DNA from: Molanna angustata
Taxonomy: Eukaryota > Arthropoda > Insecta > Trichoptera > Molannidae
Assembly: GCA_963576475.1 (NCBI GenBank)
Contig: OY754972.1
Span: 16,730,506-16,794,505, forward strand
Reading direction: 5' to 3'
Length of the DNA: 64,000 nt
Under the pieces are notes generated by a model. It ran no database searches, was not told where the DNA came from, and saw only the letters and a list, made by a program, of their open reading frames with translations. Each line of letters starts with the position of its first letter. Position 1 is the first letter of the stretch. Made by a program: the position numbers and the translations under genes. Below, piece after piece: positions 12,644 to 23,325 of this stretch.

Positions 12644-12800
12644 TAATTCATAAGACAGATTAACTCTAATGATACTCTTCATCTTTTCCCCTTAAATTTG
12701 TGAATCAAAATTTGTTTATTACATTTAGTAGAGTATTGAAAATAACATCCTTTTCATAACAAATCGTTTGTTTATTAGTCAAATGCAAGGCGAGTTGAGT

Positions 12801-12911
12801 AAATTTTCCCGTACCACCCTTTCAAGAAACCACCCCTCCGGGAAGGCTATATATACCGGAATTTACAACACCTTCGTACAGTCTGTTTTTAACTGACAGT
12901 GCGAGAAGACC
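12801..12911 (+). promoter_or_regulatory. Promoter of the first SR-rich paralogue
   Basis: TATATATA lies at 12848-12855. An initiator-like ACAGTC places +1 at A12880, 32 bases from the first T of the TATA box. AGACC at 12907-12911 sits exactly at +28 to +32 and matches the DPE consensus RGWYV. Upstream, an AAATTTTCCCGTNCCACCCT block (12801-12820) and CACCCCTC (12830-12837) are shared with the second copy. The predicted 5' UTR is 238 nt with no obvious intron. Confidence 0.8.
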
Positions 12912-13117
12912 TTGCTCAAGTTTCACTCCTTGTTTAATACAATAATTTGGAATCCTATAAACATTATTCCGATATGATACATGTTTGTGATTGCTAAAAA
13001 AATACTTAACTAGGAAAAGTATGCTATAAAAAATCGATTTAAAATAGATAAATATTTTTGGAAAAAATTGTTTCAAAGTGATAAGTTTACCTACTGGTCA
13101 TCACATTGTGACTACCA

Positions 13118-13609
13118 ATGGAAGACACCGAGTCTGCCAAGGGAAGGAAGCTCCTTAAAGCCCTAGGAAGAAGACTAGGCAGGTCAAGAGCGACCGAAGA
13201 AGACTCTAGAAGTTCCAGCACTGACTCTGACTCAAGTAATTCACACCACAGTCCCGACTCCGCTATGTCACCGGACCCCAGAGAAGTGTCGTCCTCCAAC
13301 AGTGATACAGGCAGTGAAGAATCGCCAGAAAGAAAGAAAAGACACATATCCACCACGTCGTCGTTTAAGAAAGTCTTTCAAAATCTTAGGATCTCTAGCA
13401 GATCACGTTCTTGCAGCAGCGGCAATTCAGACTCTGAAAAAACTAGGTCGAGATCAACAAAGAAGAACCCCCAGCCTAAGAAGATCTTGAGACCGCCCGT
13501 CGCATACACATACGTTCGAGGACTATCGGGACTTCCAACACAAAGAGTTCCTGTAGGAAGAAACCCCTATGCCACACCTCGCCTAGATCTTTCGGGACTC
13601 AACCGATAA
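13118..13609 (+). CDS. Ser/Arg-rich 163-residue protein, paralogue 1
   Basis: I do not recognise the family. Visible layout: a basic, helix-prone N-terminus at residues 8-26 (KGRKLLKALGRRLGRSR); an acidic serine-rich stretch at 27-73 with SP sites (HHSP, MSPD, EESPE); a basic KKRH segment at 74-76; SSFKKVFQNL at 81-90; an RS-dipeptide stretch at 93-114; a lysine-rich possible nuclear signal at 115-125 (KKNPQPKKILR); and a conserved tail, YTYVRGLSGLPTQRVPVGRN, from 130 onward to the C-terminus. No signal peptide or membrane segment. The start is supported by an ACCAATGG context, an in-frame TGA 12 bases upstream, and gap-free alignment with paralogue 2. It appears intronless, with TATA, Inr and DPE upstream. 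Cytoplasmic or nuclear, likely phosphorylated, is inference. Confidence 0.88.
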   Translation: MEDTESAKGRKLLKALGRRLGRSRATEEDSRSSSTDSDSSNSHHSPDSAMSPDPREVSSSNSDTGSEESPERKKRHISTTSSFKKVFQNLRISSRSRSCSSGNSDSEKTRSRSTKKNPQPKKILRPPVAYTYVRGLSGLPTQRVPVGRNPYATPRLDLSGLNR

Positions 13610-14490
13610 TCCATACTTTTACTCTGATAAAATTGTGTTATTCGATTATCTTCTCTCGATGGATTCGTTGACCTGTATTATTAAGTTTCAGATAATCGAA
13701 ATACATTTACATTAATACGATTGAATTATTGAAAAATATGTGCAACGTTAAGTTATTCAAACTGTCATATGTATGAAATTTATACGCTAGTAAAATTCAA
13801 CATAAAATTACTCAATAATTGTGATAAAAACAATTGAATATGATATGGTGATATCTACAAAATATTCAGTCAATTGAATGATACCTACGTAATTTATATT
13901 ATTTATTGTGAATATAATATAAACTAAAAATGCTTAGCAATTAAGCGAATATCTTACAATGCTTACCCAATAAGAAATTTTTTGTAGACTTTTTAGGATA
14001 ATAGTTTTTTGTACGATGATTGTATTTTAAATACCAACATGTTAAAACCGAAGGAAATCGAACTCTATGAATTGAGTCAGTCATAATATGATGTATCCAG
14101 TATCCCAAACTAAGTGTCATAATACAAGATATTGTTTACCATGTTACCTTTCCGATAAAATTGAATTCCTATTCATCCTGATTAATGCAAAATAAAATTA
14201 TCATAACGTTATACACTTTTCGTGAATTTTCAATAATATGCCAAAATTCATTTGGAATTTCATAATCATAATATTACATATAATAAAAACATTCTAATTT
14301 TCAAGTACCAAAATTCATTTTTTACCCATCTGCATACATCTGCAATATATTATTTACATTTAAAAGCATTTATTTTTTATTTAAAATATGAATTGTATAT
14401 TCATAATGTGTATTCAACAATAATTATTGTATCATAAGAACATATCATTTACTGCACTTCGTAAATATGTTAATAAATGAAAAAGAATAA
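13610..14490 (+). other. 3' flank and probable 3' UTR of paralogue 1
   Basis: AT-rich. Short blocks such as TAGCAANNNAGCGAAT near 13934-13950 recur downstream of paralogue 2 (about 21573-21592), so the duplication extends past the stop codon. AATAAA polyadenylation signals occur at 14191-14196 and 14472-14477; which one is used is unknown. Confidence 0.5.
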
Positions 14491-14999
14491 AAATACAAAA
14501 TATATATTTGTTTTCCTTGTCTCCCAATTAACTATATATAATTATGAGTTTTTTTTAGATTATATAAAAAAGAAGTCACAGTAATATTAGTTTTATTTTT
14601 ATGTGTTTCAAGATGAATCAAGTTATCCATTATTATGTTTACTGAACAAATGGGAGTAATCAAATCGTCAAAGTCAATCTTGAACAATTTTCAATTGATG
14701 AAGGATTGCTTTTGGATATCCTATCACAACGTTTTTATTCTCAGGATGTGAAAAAGTGTAGCAGAACTCAAAAAGGTAAATCATAAGGTAAAATATTAAT
14801 TTTACAAAGATAAAATAAAATTTATTTGTATTGACAAATTTTTTATTTAACAATTAACAATCTGTAAAGAATAAAAATAATAAGATGTTCCCATAAACTA
14901 TTAATTCAAACTCAACAATTATTTAAATATGGAAAGAGGTACTAGAATTAATAATTAAAACGAGTGGGTTTTTGCCAGCGCTATACTCCTTCAAATTTT
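14491..14999. other. No gene seen
   Basis: AT-rich spacer between paralogue 1's 3' flank and an F-family repeat. Confidence 0.5.
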
Positions 15000-15410
15000 G
15001 TATGGAAAATTTTCAACATTTTTATGAAATGAGTGTGTTCATTATTTTTTTTTATTAAAATATTTTATTACGAAAACTTGATATATATTCAATGCCATTC
15101 AATGTGATGTGTTTTTTTATCAATTTGAAAATAAAAATTAAATTTTTAATTTTTCTGAGCTTGGGGTCACTTAGAAATAAGTATTTGAAAAGAATCAAAT
15201 GCGTACATTAGTCTATAATCGATAAAGTAAAATAAACACGCCGTACATAGCACACTGCTTATAGAACACAACTCATACATTGTGATGTATGTAACTTTCA
15301 TAATACAATCTCAGCATGATACTAGTTGATTATCTGCAATAAAAAATAACCTTAAAAATTACGAAATCATAATTCCCCACTATATCCCTTTGGGGTTGGT
15401 AAGGAGTAAA
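15000..15410 (-). repeat. Dispersed hairpin-ended repeat, family F (reversed)
   Basis: It ends at 15374-15408 with the inverse of the F terminus (CTCCTNAC...AAAGGGATATAGTGGGGA), a hairpin with arms pairing CTCC/GGAG and CACTA/TAGTG. It starts with a diverged version of the other F end (ACGAGTGGGTT at 14960-14970). The matching forward copies are at 27141, 33310 and 59620. Confidence 0.65.
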
Positions 15411-15648
15411 AAAATTTTAGTGTCATTTATTTTTCAAATGTCAAGTCCAGAGTCTTCACGTTTCAAATAAAATAATGCCTCCAAAGAGTTATAAAATACA
15501 CAAACTATTAAATTTTCACTAATACATTGATAGATCATGCTATGATTTTAACACAAAATTTAATCACATTGATATATTTAATATATCACTACAAAAGTTT
15601 ACTAACACCCTGCGTCATAAAGAAACGTTTTGATATTACTAACATATA

Positions 15649-16370
15649 CTAGTTGCATGTAACACATGAGATACAACTGTCGATAGCGATAGTATGTATA
15701 GTTGAAGAATAAGAATCAAACTATAAACTCATGAATCCAAATTATTGAAAATTTTAACACATGTTTGTATGTATGTCAAGATAGGACAGTATGGAGGTCA
15801 GTACTCTTTTCCTAGCCGGAATATGAAAACAGCATGATGGTTCTGTATGTATATTTGGAGATTAAGTACCTATCAAACTATTAAGTCTTCTTACATACTG
15901 TGTATAGGCGACTGCCATACAAATTGTATGAAGCAATGTCGTCACTAAATTCAATTTTTATAAAAATTGTTAAAAAAAATTGAGATGTGCTAATACAATG
16001 GTAATATTTTTTATATAAAATTAAATTATCTAGTTGGTGTGTTTCGGCTTTTCTCGATAATTTAAAAAAAAATGGAAATATAGGCAGTTAAACTCAAAAA
16101 TTATCATAAAAAAAATTTTTCTTAGTAAAAAATGTTTGAGAAACCCTGATTTTTTTTTGAAAAAACCAATTTGAGATTTTGTTTTGTCTATGTTTTTAAC
16201 AATTTTCAGCGTTCTAGCTTTTATGGTTTCTGAGATATATGGAAAAATAAACCAAAAATTCAAAAGTTGATAACCCCTGACTGAAACAAAAATTCAAAAT
16301 TCTGAGTATAAAAGTTTTGTAGGCCTATATCTGTTTATATATTCTGAAATTTTGGGCTCTGTAAATTGAC
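15649..16370 (-). mobile_element. Helentron-like element, 5'-truncated copy
   Basis: The CTAG terminus with its hairpin and the GATACAACTGTCGATAGCG inner repeat are at 15649-15690. The body continues as in the other copies until GGGCTCTGTAAATTGA at about 16370, where homology stops, so the microsatellite and the TCCAACTG end are missing. Confidence 0.75.
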
Positions 16371-16429
16371 AAAAAGCGCATAGACCTCTCACAGAGTTAC
16401 ATGACAAAAATATTCCATATTATACACTT

Positions 16430-16560
16430 CACCTACATTGATTTATTATACAAGATACTTGTACATGTACAATGAACCAATTGCTTGTACTAGGTCGAGA
16501 GAAGATTTGAACTCGCGATCACCGGATCTAGCGCGCTTACCGCTCTGACCGCCGTCCCAT
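16430..16560 (-). mobile_element. tRNA-derived SINE remnant
   Basis: Minus-strand reading has AGCGGTAAGCGCGCTAGATC (tRNA-like D-arm region) and GCGAGTTCAAATCTTC (B box). The same family occurs at 25080-25205 and 37619-37770. Confidence 0.6.
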
Positions 16561-16591
16561 TTACAAAAAAATGGCTCCAAGTTGTTTGGGT

Positions 16592-16650
16592 TGGTTGGAA
16601 GATATTGCCTTGCGGCAATAAACTTATGAATGATATTTGATTGTACTTAA
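16592..16650 (+). mobile_element. LINE 3'-tail-like motif
   Basis: GGTTGGAAGATATTGCC and GCGGCAATAAACTTATG match the motif at 11660-11720. Confidence 0.4.
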
Positions 16651-16659
16651 TTTTTTTTT

Positions 16660-17400
16660 ATTTTATTTAGTATTTTTTGCAATACTAACAGCTTTAATTT
16701 ACAGTGTTACATCCAGTATAATAATTTAACAGCAAATAAAAAGGAAATATAAAAAATAAATATTTTAGAAAAAAAAAGATATTTTTTTTATTTATTTACT
16801 TATGTATTAATTACTTATTCAAACTTCTTCGTCCTTTGCGTGTCCTTTCCCTCGGCAACAAAATTTACTCTGGAAATAAAAAGCATTGTTTGTTTAGCTT
16901 AAAAATTATTATATTGTCCTTAAACTTTTCTATAGAATAATTTATTGAAAGGAATTTTTCAGTGACGTATGTAGGCAGAAACATGATGGGATTCGCTTAT
17001 TTCATTTTAGTGGTCAGATCAAATGTTTTAACAAACAATCATAAATTAAAACCAAAAAAATATTCTTATTTTCTAATTACAATTGCTTAACGTGCGTCAC
17101 TGGAAAGTTGGTAATAATTAAAAATAATGCAAAAAAAAAAACTTCTAAAAGTCAAACGTCGTATTGAAAACAAAAAAATATAGAGTTGAAAGATTCAATT
17201 GTAGTCAGCAAATTAGATTTGTTAAGTAAATTAATTTTTAACATCACAATAAAAGTATATACCTAACTTTCGTTGTATAATTCGTGGTATAATTTGGTTG
17301 ATTTAAGATCTTTGAAAAAATATAGATTTTTTTTTTCTTTTCTATTACATGGAACAAATTTGTAATTATCAATTTAATTGAATAGCTGCAACCCGTAAAA
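16660..17400. other. No gene seen
   Basis: AT-rich with homopolymer runs. No supported frame. Confidence 0.5.
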
Positions 17401-17404
17401 TATT

Positions 17405-17720
17405 TAGTTATTTTTACTCTCCACACTATGGAATAGTGAAGAGTCATGATTTCAAAATTTTTTTTACATCGATTTCTCAACGGGTATCATGTAGAGAGTG
17501 CACACTGTGAGTTTCGTCGAGATGTGTTTGTATGTACGGCGTATAGCGTACGGCGTATGGCGTCCAAATTTTCAAAATGCTCTCACGGTCAGGAAAATCG
17601 AGTTTTTTGTATACTGTTCGAAATTTTGATACAAAAAAAATACACTCATCAAAAATACATTCAAGGATTATCAAAAACTAAAGAAAAAAATCTATGGCTT
17701 GCCATATCAATGTGAAATAA
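17405..17720 (-). repeat. Dispersed hairpin-ended repeat, family E (reversed)
   Basis: It begins with the terminal hairpin (CTCTCCACACTATGGAATAG, 17417-17436), followed by the TCGTCGAGATGTGTTTGTATG block, TACGGCGTA repeats (17535-17561), and the inverse of the GTGAGAGCATTTTGAAAATTT block near 17567-17590. Mirror image of 3540-4070. Confidence 0.7.
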
Positions 17721-17845
17721 ATTTCATATTAGTATGAAAAGTGTATATAACAGAAGTGAAATAGCTTCTGTAGGGGAAAATTGAGTGATCAACTTCATAT
17801 TGATATTGTATGTGTCTCTATAGACAAGTGTATTTTTTACTCTCC

Positions 17846-17945
17846 ACTTCTATCTTCCTCAAGGGGTAGGCAGTGAGAACTGAACACCGCATTCTTCTAT
17901 CTTGACACATACATCGCCTCATCAACATTGATACACTGTCTCATC
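17846..17945 (-). mobile_element. RTE-like LINE tail
   Basis: The minus strand matches the 3' end of the LINE at 58487-58740: a GACAGTGTATCAATGTTGATG block, then GCGGTGTTCAGTTCTCACTG and a CTACCCC block. Confidence 0.6.
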
Positions 17946-18170
17946 CATGCTCATTTTGCTAGTAATGCAAATTTACTTAAAATTTCTCAAGAAGTATCAT
18001 GTAGACAATACTTACTATGAGTTTCGTGACAATGTTTTTGTGTGTATGGTGTATTTCGAAAACTTTTGTACTCTGAGAATCTTATATTTGTTTAATAATC
18101 TAATAGAAATGTACTTGATTTATACCAGGACCTTTTACAAAACTTTGGGTATGTCAGCGAGGCAGACTCT

Positions 18171-18509
18171 TCTTCTTCTTCTCATATTAGATCGTAGATC
18201 TGTTTTTCGAGAAAGCTCTTCCTGTGAAGCTGAGGTCCAGCTATTCCTCCATCTCTTCGGTGGTCTTCCGGAGAGGCGATGCCCTGGTGGGATTTCGTTT
18301 GCCGCTATAGATGGGATTCGACATGAGTCCATCCGGTTGACGTGGTCCCTCCAGAATCTTCTCCTATCTCTACTTCGTCGTATTATGTCCTCGGTCTCAC
18401 AGGTGCGCCTAATTTTGTCGTTGCGAATTCTGTCTCTAAGCGTCTTCCCTGTGAGAGCCCTTAAAACCTTCGTTTCCGATGTTCGTAGGAGGTTTTTATA
18501 GTTCACCAT
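18171..18509 (-). mobile_element. RTE-like LINE C-terminal fragment
   Basis: Minus-strand open frame with SETKVLRALTGKTLRDRIRN, then RRFWRDHVNRMDSCRIPSIA, then GRPPKRWRNSW, ending in a (GAA) trinucleotide tail at 18171-18182. This order fits RTE-type endonuclease/RT elements. The RT region is mostly missing. Confidence 0.85.
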
Positions 18510-18655
18510 CTACTTTCACCTTTGTTTTGCATTATGCTGAAAATAATAACTGTGACAACCGAACTGGATACCTACGTTTTTAGACAAACCTTCGTTATCA
18601 ATAATAAAAGTTAATCTTTTTATGACTGTACTGTTTGACTAAGGGCACAAAATAT

Positions 18656-18865
18656 TTAGTAGCACAAAACGAATTGTTTTGTAGTCACTATAGTTCGGTT
18701 AATTTTAAAATGATTTTTTTTCAGCGTGAGTTGATTGATATCTTGGATAGTTTTTATAATGGCTAGCGGAATGTTCTTTTCACTCAGTATAGTTATGACG
18801 TCATTTAGCAATACCATGTCGAAAGCCTTAGTTAGGTCAACAAAGCACACGTACGCTATCTGTTT
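18656..18865 (-). mobile_element. RTE-like reverse transcriptase fragment
   Basis: Minus-strand frame reads IAYVCFVDLTKAFDMV, the first catalytic RT motif (F-D-x3-AFD), then ILSEKNIPLAIIKTIQDI. It lies upstream on the same strand as the C-terminal piece at 18171-18509, so the two are probably one LINE with a large internal deletion. Confidence 0.8.
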
Positions 18866-18869
18866 GAGT

Positions 18870-20050
18870 CTGGGCGAGACTCAAAATAACTAAACATTCA
18901 ATATTAAAAATGTCATAATTTATAAATGTTGAACATAATGAAAAAAAATCAAAAAATCAATTATAACTATTGTTTGAAGAATCCATAAGAAATTTGTAAC
19001 TAACAGACAAAAGGTAAGATGGAAGGAAAGAAATGATATTTAAATCGAAATATTCTTCCATAATACGTCATAACCCGTATGAAAAATAATTTATTGATAA
19101 GTCAATAAATATAAATAGATAAAAAATAAATAAACAAACAAACAAACAAATAAATAAAGAAATAAACAAACAAACAAACAAATAAATAATAAATAAATAA
19201 AATAAATTAATTAATTAACAAATTAATAAATAAATGTATAAATAAATTAATAAATCAATAAATAAATATATAAATAAATATATAAATAAATATATAAATA
19301 AATAAATAACTAATTAAATAAATTAATCAATTATCTAATTAATAAATAAATATATGAACAAATAAATAAATGAATTAATATTTTATAAATGAATAGATAA
19401 ATCAATAAATAAAATAGTAAATTACTTAATAAATAAATACAATATTAGTGTTGTATGGCACGATAAAATATAATATAAAAAATAATAAATGACTTATTCA
19501 ATGGTAATTGAAGTCTACGTGTTACATCGGTTGACTGTTGACAAATTTGGTTACCTTTCAAAACTGTAACATATCAAGATATTATTTATTTTTACTTCGT
19601 CATCAATAAAATTACAGGATTGATTGATCAGTTCATATTAGGTACATATTATTAATAAAATGTATTATAAATTGAGAAAAACACAATTAATTTAATTAAT
19701 TTTTTAATATTACCCGTGGAAAATATTTTTTTTTCGGTTTTTGGCAATTCACCTCAGAGAGAATGCTCTATTGAATATATTTAAATATTTGGCTTTGATT
19801 TAACTTACTTCCATAATTTGCAAAGAGTTACTCAAGTTTTAAGTAACTTGTTGCAAATTATAGAAGTAAGCCTATTGAACAAAGCAAATATTTAATTATT
19901 TTTCACGTATAAAAAAAGAAATATATAAAATTAATTGTGTATTTCTCAATTGATAATACGTTTTACCAATAAAAATTATGAAATGATTACATATTTAAAC
20001 GATAAAATCAATCATGAAATATCATTTAGTACGTAACCAGAAAATACGAC
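18870..20050. repeat. AT-rich spacer with AAAT/AAAC low-complexity tract
   Basis: 19110-19440 is almost only AAATA, AAACA and TTAAT runs (low complexity). The remainder holds no supported gene. Confidence 0.8.
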
Positions 20051-20054
20051 ATAC

Positions 20055-20190
20055 AAATTTTCCCGTTCCACCCTCCCTATCAAACTCACCCCTCAAACAC
20101 TGGCCGACTTACCCCACCTAGAAGGCTATATAAACCGGAATTTTCACCACCCTCCAACAGTCTGTTTTCAACTGACAGTGCGAGTAGACC
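20055..20190 (+). promoter_or_regulatory. Promoter of the second SR-rich paralogue
   Basis: TATATAAA is at 20127-20134. ACAGTC gives +1 at A20159, 32 bases from the TATA start. AGACC at 20186-20190 is exactly at +28. The AAATTTTCCCGTTCCACCCT block (20055-20074) and CACCCCTC (20087-20094) lie upstream as in paralogue 1, but with about 20 more bases before the TATA box. Predicted 5' UTR is 280 nt. Confidence 0.82.
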
Positions 20191-20438
20191 TTATACAAGT
20201 TTCACTCCCTATTCGATAATTATTATTATACTTTGAAAACTCAAAACATTTATTCTGATATATTTATGGATAAATAAAAAGAAATACTTTTTTGTAAAAC
20301 AAAATATATACAGTGCTATAAAAAATTGAATTTGTGAAGTTATAACGAACAATTTATTTCGTAAAATCTAAGAGAACCCATTTGTCGAAAATACCTTCCC
20401 AAGTGTTAAGTTTACCGGTCATTGTTGTGTGGCCACCA

Positions 20439-20930
20439 ATGGAAGACGCAGAGACAGCCAAGGGAGCAAGGCTCCTGAGAGCGTTGGGCAGGAGGCTGGG
20501 CAAGTCCAGAGCGACCGAAGAAGACTGCAGAAGTTCCAGCACCGACTCTAACTCGAGTCATTCTCACCACAGCGCCGGCTCCACTATGTCACCGGACCCC
20601 AGAGAAATATCATACTCCAGCAGTGATACAGGCAGTGAAGAATCACCGGAAAGGAAGAGAAGACACAGATCCACCACATCGTCGTTCAGAAAAGTCTTTC
20701 AAAACCTCAGCATCTCTTCCAGATCACACTCCTGCAGCAGCGGCAATTCAGACACCGACAAAACGCGATCGAGATCAACGAAGAAAAACCCACAGCCTAA
20801 AAAGATCTTGAGACCACCCGTCACATACACATACGTTCGTGGACTCTCGGGACTTCCAACACAAAGAGTTCCTGTAGGAAGAAACCCCTATGCCACTCCT
20901 CGCCTGGTTCTTTCGGGACTCAACCGATAA
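20439..20930 (+). CDS. Ser/Arg-rich 163-residue protein, paralogue 2
   Basis: Same length and layout as the gene at 13118-13609, with 24 substitutions and no gaps (about 85% identity by hand count). The C-terminal region from residue 130 differs at only one position (D157 becomes V). Most changes are conservative or lie in the serine-rich part. The frame is open from an upstream ATG at 20382, but I start at 20439 because it is in a CACCAATGG context and aligns with paralogue 1's first Met, which has an in-frame stop just upstream. Conservation of the frame and absence of indels imply selection on the protein. Function unknown; a phosphorylated nuclear or cytoplasmic regulator is only a guess from SP sites, RS dipeptides and basic clusters. 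Confidence 0.88.
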   Translation: MEDAETAKGARLLRALGRRLGKSRATEEDCRSSSTDSNSSHSHHSAGSTMSPDPREISYSSSDTGSEESPERKRRHRSTTSSFRKVFQNLSISSRSHSCSSGNSDTDKTRSRSTKKNPQPKKILRPPVTYTYVRGLSGLPTQRVPVGRNPYATPRLVLSGLNR

Positions 20931-21700
20931 ACTGTATTTATAAGTAACGAACTCTAGCTAAATTATTTTCATCGCGCTATACGATGTCTCTTCGAACGAT
21001 GGACTTGTTAAATTGTAATATTTAGATTAAGTAATCGAAATTGATTTTAATATTTAAGATTAGAACTGATATAAATGAGTGATATGGCATATAATTCAAA
21101 TTCCTAAACATAGGTATGCATCAAATTATCACCTTTCAACTTATGAAAGAAAGAAAAGGATGCAATCAAGTCTTCAATATTTCATTATTAGTGCAAAATA
21201 TTTTAAAATCATTTTATAGATAGTACTTTTGATCAAAAAGAATATAACGATTGAGTAAATATTCATGAAAATATGAACAAAAAATTGATCTTGAAATTTG
21301 ACGATAATATTGTCTGAGTCAATTAAAATGAATGATATTGCAGTATTCACAAGTGTATTAAAAAAAATGTTAGCATTTTTGTACTGATTGATTTCATACG
21401 AATATGGACCAAGCGTAGAGGTTTGAATAACTAAAAAATATTGTCATGATTGTGATTAAAAAAAAAACCATTTGAATGTGATATTGATATTATGGTACCT
21501 ATATAATCTGTATTAAAATTTTTTACGAGACGTAGAAATGTCTGAATATAATATATAGGTACTTAGAATGCGTAGCAACCGAGCGAATTTCTTATTGCAA
21601 AAATACCTAATATAAAATAGTTGAAAAGACTGTTTTGCGGCAGCAAATTGTTTATACGATATTTATATAAAAAATAAATTGTCAATGCCGCAGGGAATTA
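20931..21700 (+). other. 3' flank of paralogue 2
   Basis: Shares scattered blocks with the 3' flank of paralogue 1, for example TAAGTAATCGAAAT (about 21029-21042) against TCAGATAATCGAAAT. No other gene is seen. AAATAAA appears near 21670. Confidence 0.45.
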
Positions 21701-22199
21701 TAGGATCAGTTGATTGGAAAAATAGACATAAGTTATGCCCCTAATTCACATTAGTGCCTTTTACGACATTACCTATCAAATTCGCTCATTAAAATTATTA
21801 TTTTTAATTTAATACAGTCAGTAAAAAAAATATTTATAACATCAATAATTGAAATATTTGATCTGGTATAGTCATTGTTCTGAATTAACAGATTTCTTTT
21901 TGTTTCCAATATTTTTTCTGAATAATTTAATTTTGACCATTGTCTAATAGACATTTATTGTATAAATTTACATTTCGAAAGAAAACTTTATTATTTTTTA
22001 TTTCGTGTATAGATTATATTTTTAACAAAATATGTTTTGTTTATATAGTTATTTTTATTTTAATTTCATCACCAGATGATTATTAGTAATTGAGATATAA
22101 AAAAACCTTTTTAAGTATCAATTTTTTGTAAAAATCAGCCTCAATTGTTTGTTTTGATTGATAACAACAAAGATTCTATTAATATTTGTTTACAAAAAA

Positions 22200-22390
22200 A
22201 ATAAATAAAGTAATTAATAAATAAATTAATAATTAATTAATTAATGATTTTATTAATTAATTAATTAATTATTAAATAAATCAATCAATAAATAAATAAA
22301 TAAATAAAATAAATAAATAAAAAAAATAGGTATTTTAAATAAATAAATAAAATAAATAATAAATTAATAAATAAATCTATTAATAAATAT
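22200..22390. repeat. AAAT/TTAA low-complexity tract
   Basis: Runs of AATAAATA and TTAATTAA repeats with almost no G or C. Confidence 0.85.
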
Positions 22391-22420
22391 ATATAAATGC
22401 ACGACATCTTGGAGGCAAGT

Positions 22421-22587
22421 CAGCCCCCCTAGACAACATGTCATTAAAGCTAAGCGTTATATCGCTAAGCGATAGAAATGTATGAAATTGGTGGCTGTCA
22501 CGTGATGTCATAGCCACCAATCCCATACATTTACTATCGCTTAGCGATATAACGCTTAGCTTAAATGGCATGTTGTCTAGGGGGGCT
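22421..22587. repeat. Long hairpin H1, about 78-nt arms
   Basis: The left arm from CAGCCCCCCTAGACAACATG is mirrored by CATGTTGTCTAGGGGGGCTG at 22568-22587. The arms share GCTAAGCGTTATATCGCTAA and ATTGGTGGCT, with a short central segment (GTCACGTGATGTCAT). Its right end overlaps the start of the MITE at 22577. Confidence 0.9.
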
Positions 22588-22764
22588 GGTTCGACCGGCG
22601 AAATCAAACCGCTAGTGATTAGGTACCCATATCATGGATATAATTATCGTATGGAGTTCTATGACATCTAAAGATATTATAGAACTTCATATAATAATTA
22701 TATCCATGATATGGGTAATCGTGAGGATTTTGATTTCGCCGATTGAACCAGTCTTGTCCCCCTG
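22577..22764. mobile_element. Foldback MITE H2
   Basis: The ends are inverted: GGGGGGCTGGTTCGACCGGC and, in inverse, GGGGGACAAGACTGGTTCAA, followed on both sides by CGGCGAAATCAAA. The centre is a second hairpin built on ACCCATATCATGGATATAAT. A close copy is at 39930-40116, and a half copy at 28522-28612. Confidence 0.85.
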
Positions 22765-22957
22765 GTTTACTCTGGACATCTTGTTTTTCTTGTTTATAAT
22801 ATTTTATAGAAATAAATCCAATACGATTAGTCTTTATATTTGTTAATAATCCATGTTTTTTTTAAATACGACAAAAAATGGTAAGTATGTACAATGTACC
22901 TACATGTTTATTAAGAATCTGCCCTTAAAAAAATAAACAAGAGTATTTTTTTTATTT

Positions 22958-23000
22958 ATTCATACATATACATAATTGACAATTATGTATATGTATGAAT
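22958..23000. repeat. 43-bp perfect palindrome
   Basis: The 21-nt arm starting ATTCATACATATACATAATT is followed by a single central A and its exact inverse complement. Confidence 0.95.
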
Positions 23001-23325
23001 TAGTATGAATATTAACTGCAATGCCCCACTATGTAAAAAACCAGTGCCGGGGCTAAGGCATTTTGAAGTAATGATACTTTTAACAGTGAATGCCAACTAA
23101 CAAAACATACACAAAAATAGCATTAGATAAAAATTAGAAAAAAAACAAATATCAACGAATGCCTATTAAAAAGTAGAAACAGAACATATCAAACAAAAAA
23201 CAAAAATCATACTTAAAGACAGTTTAGAACAATAAGGGTATGAAAAAAAAACACAAAGAAAAACACGTTCGCCGACGCCATACAATCCCTGATTTCTTTA
23301 CATCATTATATGTGGCAAATATTCG

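Noticed and set aside
13087..13356. 89-codon minus-strand frame rich in SVLELLESS
   Set aside because: Antisense of the Ser-rich CDS; the same shadow appears at paralogue 2.
13118..13609. Bearded/m4-family protein (basic amphipathic N-terminal helix)
   Set aside because: The NxxN-type Neuralized-binding motif of that family is not visible; resemblance is only a basic helix.
17947..18501. 184-codon plus-strand frame
   Set aside because: Antisense of the RTE-like C-terminus at 18171-18509.
20382..20438. Upstream ATG adding 19 residues to paralogue 2
   Set aside because: Not conserved in paralogue 1, which has an in-frame stop upstream; the downstream ATG has the better context.
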